DNA of 64,000 nt from Brevibacterium luteolum (GTDB lineage Bacteria; Actinomycetota; Actinomycetes; Actinomycetales; Brevibacteriaceae). The translations under genes and the position numbers were made by a program. Positions 57,157 through 64,000 of the stretch are shown in pieces. The notes below the pieces were generated by a model. The model had not been told where the DNA came from, did not search any database, and saw only the letters and a program-made list of their open reading frames with translations. The first letter of the stretch is position 1. Each line of letters starts with the position of its first letter. The stretch is taken from positions 62,001 to 126,000 of the forward strand of contig NZ_JABEMC010000001.1 of the NCBI RefSeq assembly GCF_013004595.1. The letters are read 5' to 3'.

Positions 57157-58284
57157 ATGAGTGAAAAGTTCCGCCTGCGCCCTGCCCTCAAGACCACGCC
57201 GGCCTACGTGCCGGGCAAGCCGCCGAAGGCCACCGAGGGTCTCAAGACCTTCAAACTGTCCTCCAACGAGCACCACATGGATCCGCTGCCGGCCGTCGCC
57301 GAGGCGATCGCCGCCGGTGGCCGCGCCCCAGCCAGCTATGCAGACCCCTCGGTCGCTGAGCTCACCGCCGCGCTCGCCGACCACCTCGGCGTCAGCGCTG
57401 ATGCCGTGCTGTTCTCCGCCGGGGCCTCCGAGATGCTCAAGGCCCTCTTCCACATCGCCGTCGACCCCGGTGACGAGGTCGTCTACCCATGGCCGTCCTT
57501 CGAGATGTACCCGCAGCTGGCCAACCTGTGCGGGGCGACCCACCAGCGCATCAGCGTCGATGCCGACGGCCGCCACGATCTGCCGGCGATGGCCGCTGCG
57601 ATCTCCGAGCGCACCCGGCTCGTGATCCTGTGCACCCCGAACAACCCGACCGGCCCGGCGCTGCGCCAGGACGAGTTCGACGCCTTCATGGCCCAGGTGC
57701 CCTCCGATGTCATCGTCGTCCTCGACGAGGCCTACATCGACTTCTGCGACGCCGAAGACGCCGCAGACGGGCTGGCAGCGCTCGGCCAGCACCCGAACCT
57801 CGTGCTGCTGCGCACCTTCTCCAAGTCCTACGGACTGGCCGGGCTGCGGGTCGGTTATGCGGTGGCTGATCCCGAGCTCATCATGGAGCTGCGCAAGTCG
57901 ATCCTGCCGTTCTCCGTCAGCGCCTCCGCCCAGCAGGCTGCGCTCGTCTCGCTCAAGCACAGCCAGGATATGGAGGTCCGCGCCAAGGAGGTCGCTCGGC
58001 TGCGTGATGACCTGGCTGCAGGGCTGCGCGGTCTCGGCTACGAGGTCTTCGAGGCCCACGGCAATTTCGTGTGGCTCAACCTCGCGGAGCGCTCCGACGA
58101 CTTCGAGGCCGCCTGCCTGGAGGCCGGGCTGGCCGTGCGCAACCTCAAGGACGGGGTGCGGATCTCCGTGGGCCCGGCCGAGGCGATGCAGCGGGTGCTG
58201 CAGGTCGCCGGTGACTTCGCCGCCGACGGCGGCGCGGTCACCGACGCCGGTGCCCCGGACAAGGCAGAGGGAGCACCGAAGTGA
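57157..58284 (+). CDS. Histidinol-phosphate / aromatic amino acid aminotransferase-like
   Basis: The protein has 375 residues from ATG 57157. The HisC/aromatic aminotransferase family pattern is present: LSSNEHHMDPLPAV, AVLFSAGASEMLKALFH, CTPNNPTGPALR, LDEAYIDFCD and Lys223 in FSKSYGLAGLRVGY, with RISVGP at the end. The N-terminus PAYVPGKPPKATEGLKTFKLSSNE is typical of the actinobacterial Pat/HisC2 group that also accepts phenylalanine and tyrosine, so the true substrate (histidinol phosphate or aromatic amino acids) cannot be decided. The stop overlaps the next start (GTGA). Confidence 0.8.
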   Translation: MSEKFRLRPALKTTPAYVPGKPPKATEGLKTFKLSSNEHHMDPLPAVAEAIAAGGRAPASYADPSVAELTAALADHLGVSADAVLFSAGASEMLKALFHIAVDPGDEVVYPWPSFEMYPQLANLCGATHQRISVDADGRHDLPAMAAAISERTRLVILCTPNNPTGPALRQDEFDAFMAQVPSDVIVVLDEAYIDFCDAEDAADGLAALGQHPNLVLLRTFSKSYGLAGLRVGYAVADPELIMELRKSILPFSVSASAQQAALVSLKHSQDMEVRAKEVARLRDDLAAGLRGLGYEVFEAHGNFVWLNLAERSDDFEAACLEAGLAVRNLKDGVRISVGPAEAMQRVLQVAGDFAADGGAVTDAGAPDKAEGAPK

Positions 58285-59732
58285 CCGCCGCCCACGAGAC
58301 CGCTGAGCAGGCGGTGGACAAGACAGGCGCCGATGTGCCGCTCGATGAGCTGGCCGCCGAACTGAGCGCCGGCGCGCTCGTGACCGACCGCGACGTCATC
58401 GGCACCTACTCGAAGGACTGGGCGCTGTTCTCCCACGTCGGTGAGGCCGCAGCGCTCGTGCGCGCGGCCTCAGTCGAGGATGTGCAGGCGACCCTGCGGT
58501 TCGCCACCGCCCACCGCATCCCGGTCGTCCCGCAGGGTGCCCGCACCGGGCTGTCCGGCGGGGCGAACGCCGTCGAGGGCTGTCTGCTGCTGTCGGTGGC
58601 AAAGATGAACGAGATCGTCGAGATCAACACCGTCGAACAGACCTGCACCGTCCAGCCCGGCGTCATCAACCAGGACCTCAAGAAGGCCCTGACCCAGTAC
58701 GGACTGTCCTACCCGCCGGATCCCGGCTCGGTGGCGATCTCCTCGATCGGCGGCAACGTCGCGACCAACGCCGGTGGCCTGTGCTGCGTGAAATACGGCG
58801 TCACCCGCGACTACGTCCGCAGCCTCACCGTCGTGCTCGCCGACGGGCAGGTCACCCGCGTCGGCCGGCCCACCCGGAAGGGCGTGGCCGGGCTCGAGCT
58901 CTCCCAGCTGTTCATCGGCTCCGAGGGCACGCTGGGGGTCATCGTCGAGATCACCCTCGACCTCATCCCCGCCCTGCCCGACCCGCTCACGGCGATCGCG
59001 CTGTTCCCCGAGGCAGCCGATGCCGCGAGCACAGTCTGCGATTTCATGGCCACCGGCGCCCGGCCCTCGATGCTCGAGTACCTCGACGGCACCTCGATCG
59101 ACATGATCAACGACTACGGCGACTTCGGCCTGCCCTCAGGCATGGGTGCGATGCTGCTCGTGCAGTCCAACGGCGACGGCAGCTTAGAGCATGCGACCGA
59201 GGAGATGGAGACCTTCACCCGGGTCGCCAACGCCTGCAACGCCGCCGAGGTCGTCTTCAGCGAAGACCCGGCTGACTCCGAACTCCTCGTCGCCGCCCGG
59301 CGCGCGGTCGGCCCGGCCGGGGAGAAGTATGCCAACGCTCATGGTGGCGGCGAGCTCATCGACGACGTGTGCATCCCGCGCGGGAAGATGCGCGAGTTCT
59401 TCACCCGCCTCGACGGCATCCGCGCTGAGCACCCGCATGTGCTCATCTCCAATGCCGGGCACGCAGGCGACGGCAACATGCACCCGTGTGTGTTCTTCGA
59501 CGCAGGTGTCGAAGAGGCCACCGAGCAGGCGCTTGCCGCGTTCGACGCGATCATGGCACTCGGCCTCGAGCTCGGCGGCACCATCACCGGTGAGCACGGG
59601 GTGGGCTATCTGAAGAAGGAGTGGCTGGCCCGCGAACTCGATCCGGTGACCCGCGCCATGCACCTGAAGATCAAGGATGCCCTCGACCCGCTCGGCATCC
59701 TCAACCCCGGCAAGATGCTCGGCGTACTGTGA
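58281..59732 (+). CDS. FAD-binding oxidase (GlcD/D-lactate dehydrogenase type)
   Basis: The 483-residue protein starts at the overlapping GTG 58281. The PCMH-type FAD domain has IPVVPQGARTGLSGGANAVEG, PPDPGSVAISSIGGNVATNAGGLCCVKYG and SEGTLGVIVE. The C-terminal FAD-linked oxidase domain has NAGHAGDGNMHPCVFFD and GTITGEHGVGYLKKEWL with the histidine and Glu typical of GlcD and D-lactate dehydrogenases. It oxidises a 2-hydroxy acid to the keto acid. It is coupled to the aminotransferase upstream, which would provide or use 2-oxo acids. Confidence 0.85.
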   Translation: MTAAHETAEQAVDKTGADVPLDELAAELSAGALVTDRDVIGTYSKDWALFSHVGEAAALVRAASVEDVQATLRFATAHRIPVVPQGARTGLSGGANAVEGCLLLSVAKMNEIVEINTVEQTCTVQPGVINQDLKKALTQYGLSYPPDPGSVAISSIGGNVATNAGGLCCVKYGVTRDYVRSLTVVLADGQVTRVGRPTRKGVAGLELSQLFIGSEGTLGVIVEITLDLIPALPDPLTAIALFPEAADAASTVCDFMATGARPSMLEYLDGTSIDMINDYGDFGLPSGMGAMLLVQSNGDGSLEHATEEMETFTRVANACNAAEVVFSEDPADSELLVAARRAVGPAGEKYANAHGGGELIDDVCIPRGKMREFFTRLDGIRAEHPHVLISNAGHAGDGNMHPCVFFDAGVEEATEQALAAFDAIMALGLELGGTITGEHGVGYLKKEWLARELDPVTRAMHLKIKDALDPLGILNPGKMLGVL

Positions 59733-59739
59733 GCTGAGG

Positions 59740-60363
59740 ATGCAGGCGGTGACGCTGACGGCCGGCCTGGCCCTGGGATTCGCCTTCGGCCAGGCCGCCC
59801 GCCGCCTCGCCTGCCTGCCTGAGTCCTCCGCGTCCGAGGCGGTGCTGCCCGGTGATGACCTGCTGCCTGCCGCGCCGGTCCAGGTGGATCGGGTCGTGGC
59901 GATCGCTGCCGCTCCCGAGGCGGTGTGGCCGCGGATCGCTCAGCTCGGTCAGCACAGGGCCGGGTTCTACACACTGCCGGTGATCGACCAGGCGATCGGC
60001 TGCGATTCTGAGGCTGCTAAGCGCATCCACCCGGAATGGCAGGACGTGCACGCAGGCGACGCCTTCCCGGTGGCCCCATTCATCACCCTGCGGGTAGCGG
60101 CGGTGAGTCCGGGGGAGTGCCTCGTCGTCACCACCTGCGGTGGGACGATCGCCACGCTTGTCCGCGAGTTCTGCGCTGTCAATTCGTCGTGGGCGGTGGT
60201 GCTGCGCCCTGACGCAGTGGCCACCCGCCTGCACGTGCGCGCTCGCTGGCAGCCGCACGATACCCGCGCAGCCCGGCTGTTGCCGGTCATCCGTGTCGTC
60301 ACAGCGGTGATGTCGGCATTGTCCCTGCGGCGCATCCGCGCGCTCGCCACCCAGAACGCCTGA
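59740..60363 (+). CDS. SRPBCC-family protein
   Basis: The protein has 207 residues from ATG 59740, seven bases after the oxidase stop and behind GAGCTGAGG. The first about 25 residues are hydrophobic. Residues 50-200 have the START/SRPBCC pattern (VDRVVAIAAAPEAVWPRIAQLGQHRAGFYT, DAFPVAPFITLRVAAVSPGECLVVTT, VNSSWAVVLRP, TRLHVRARW), with the hydrophobic ligand cavity expected. A C-terminal helix ends it (VIRVVTAVMSALSLRRIRAL), which could be a membrane contact. The function is unknown. Confidence 0.65.
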   Translation: MQAVTLTAGLALGFAFGQAARRLACLPESSASEAVLPGDDLLPAAPVQVDRVVAIAAAPEAVWPRIAQLGQHRAGFYTLPVIDQAIGCDSEAAKRIHPEWQDVHAGDAFPVAPFITLRVAAVSPGECLVVTTCGGTIATLVREFCAVNSSWAVVLRPDAVATRLHVRARWQPHDTRAARLLPVIRVVTAVMSALSLRRIRALATQNA

Positions 60364-60399
60364 GCCACCCACCGAGCGGCGCCCCAGCGCACCTTGATC

Positions 60400-61232
60400 T
60401 CAGATGAACTCGCCGGCGCCGATCCGGTTGCTGATTGCCCCAATCCCCGAGATCTCGACTGAAACCTCGTCGCCGGGTGCCAGCCACCGCTCATCGGCCA
60501 TCCCGACACCTGCCGGGGTGCCGCTGAGGATGAGGTCGCCGGGTTCGAGCGTGATGATCGTCGACAGGTACGCCACGAGCTCCGCCGGTCCGAAGACGAG
60601 ATCGCCGGTCGAATCCTGCTGCCGGACCTCCCCGTTCACCCGCGTCGTCAGCGTCGCAGCCGCCGGATCGAACTCATCGGCGGTCACCACCACCGGCCCG
60701 ACAGCGGAGGAGGCCTCCCACATCTTGCCCTGCAGCCACTGCTGGGTGCGCAGCTGATATCCGCGCATCGAGAAGTCATTGGCCACCGTGTACCCCGCGA
60801 TGTAGCAGCCGCCGCGGCAGTGCTCGCCCGCCGGACCTGCGTGCCGATGACGATCGCCAGCTCGCCTTCGAAATCGAGCTTCTCGTCCTCCTGCGGGGCG
60901 GTGATCTCCGCGCCGGGGTCGGTGAGCGAACGGGCGAACTTCGCAAACACCGTCGGAAACTCCGGGGTGTCCATCCCGACCTCGGCGATGTGATTGCGAT
61001 AGTTCAGGCCGATGCACAGCACCTTCGCCGGATTCAGCACCGGCCGCAGCGTGGCCGCCTCGTCTGCGGGGATCGCCGGCGCCGAGGCGGTGCGCGCCTG
61101 CTCAAGACCATCCGCGGCGGCGAGCAGCTGGCCGACATCAGCGAAACCGTGCACGGGCACATATCCCTCATCGGTCAGCCGTGCCGCGGTCGTTCCGCCG
61201 GTTGCAGTCAGGGTGATCGTCGCCAGTCTCAT
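60400..61232 (-). pseudogene. Fumarylacetoacetate hydrolase family gene broken by a frameshift
   Basis: Two adjacent frames read as one family. From 61232 the N-terminal frame gives VLCIGLNYRNHIAEVGMD and DFEGELAIVIGTQ, as in the family. After about 60830 this frame becomes non-family sequence (TSRGTRWPMTS) and runs to 60684. The other frame begins near 60810 with CYIAGYTVANDFSMRGYQ and continues LRTQQWLQGKMWEASSAVGPVVV, NGEVRQQD, STIITLEPGDLILSGTPAGVG to 60400. A net shift of one base joins them around 60800-60830, in a GC-rich run. It is either an inactivating mutation or a base-calling error. The intact enzyme would be a 2-keto-3-deoxy or acylpyruvate-type hydrolase. Confidence 0.8.
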
Positions 61233-61306
61233 GGTGTCCTCCGTCGCTCATGCCGCAGGGACTGCGGCGCCGGTGCCGATACTCGCACCATATATTCCAT
61301 CGTTAG

Positions 61307-64000
<2,694 letters not shown>

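Noticed and set aside
60684-61232. Separate short gene upstream of a second hydrolase gene
   Set aside because: Both frames carry successive parts of one hydrolase family, so they are one gene broken by a frame change.

Overview
The window is high-GC actinobacterial DNA. An actinobacterial host is suggested by the codon bias, the malate:quinone oxidoreductase, the MarP-like protease, LPXTG-anchored surface proteins, the TadA-associated protein and tRNA-Arg/tRNA-Ser sequences of actinobacterial type. A Brevibacterium-like member of the Micrococcales is my best guess, but no rRNA or other decisive marker is present. About the left third (1 to 22448) is the right part of an integrated siphovirus. 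The rest is chromosome.

Prophage (1-22448). All structural genes are on the + strand and tightly packed: major capsid protein C-terminus, head-tail connector, head closure, gp10-like and tail terminator proteins, major tail protein, a tail assembly chaperone pair joined by a predicted -1 ribosomal frameshift (slippery C CCT TTT at 4136-4142), a 2063-residue tape measure protein with M15-type peptidase and lytic transglycosylase domains, distal tail protein, two tail-tip proteins and a large repeat-containing fibre-like protein. A lysis cassette follows (two small membrane proteins, amidase endolysin, holin-like protein) and closes with a strong hairpin terminator. Behind it, on the opposite strand, are two accessory (moron-like) genes for a membrane protein and a lipoprotein, then a tyrosine integrase and a small coupled gene. 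The right border is a displaced 3' fragment of a tRNA-Arg gene (22407-22448), so this looks like integration into a tRNA. Terminase, portal, early genes and the left border lie outside the window.

Chromosome, metabolic part (22.5-38.6 kb). An acetate/monocarboxylate symporter operon has a CRP/GlxR-like box upstream. Next come a cell-wall-anchored nuclease, a cupin, a bifunctional proline dehydrogenase/P5C dehydrogenase, an unusual fusion regulator (two transposase-like HTH segments plus GntR/FCD), acetoacetyl-CoA synthetase, a second LPXTG protein and malate:quinone oxidoreductase. Several of these genes handle C2-C5 carbon compounds.

Chromosome, remaining part (38.8-64 kb). PrsW-like and MarP-like membrane proteases sit together. 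An endonuclease/exonuclease/phosphatase protein, a winged-helix regulator with a hairpin-rich 500-bp leader/intergenic region, upp, the TadA pair and tRNA-Ser(CGA) follow. A 6.5-kb divergent cluster of six glycosyltransferases (46602-53069) has no transporter or polymerase and is the most open-ended biology here. Then come a lipoprotein, nicotinamidase, two PLP aminotransferases, an alpha/beta hydrolase, a GlcD-like oxidase, an SRPBCC protein, a frameshifted fumarylacetoacetate hydrolase, tgt and the start of a DUF2079 membrane protein that runs off the window.
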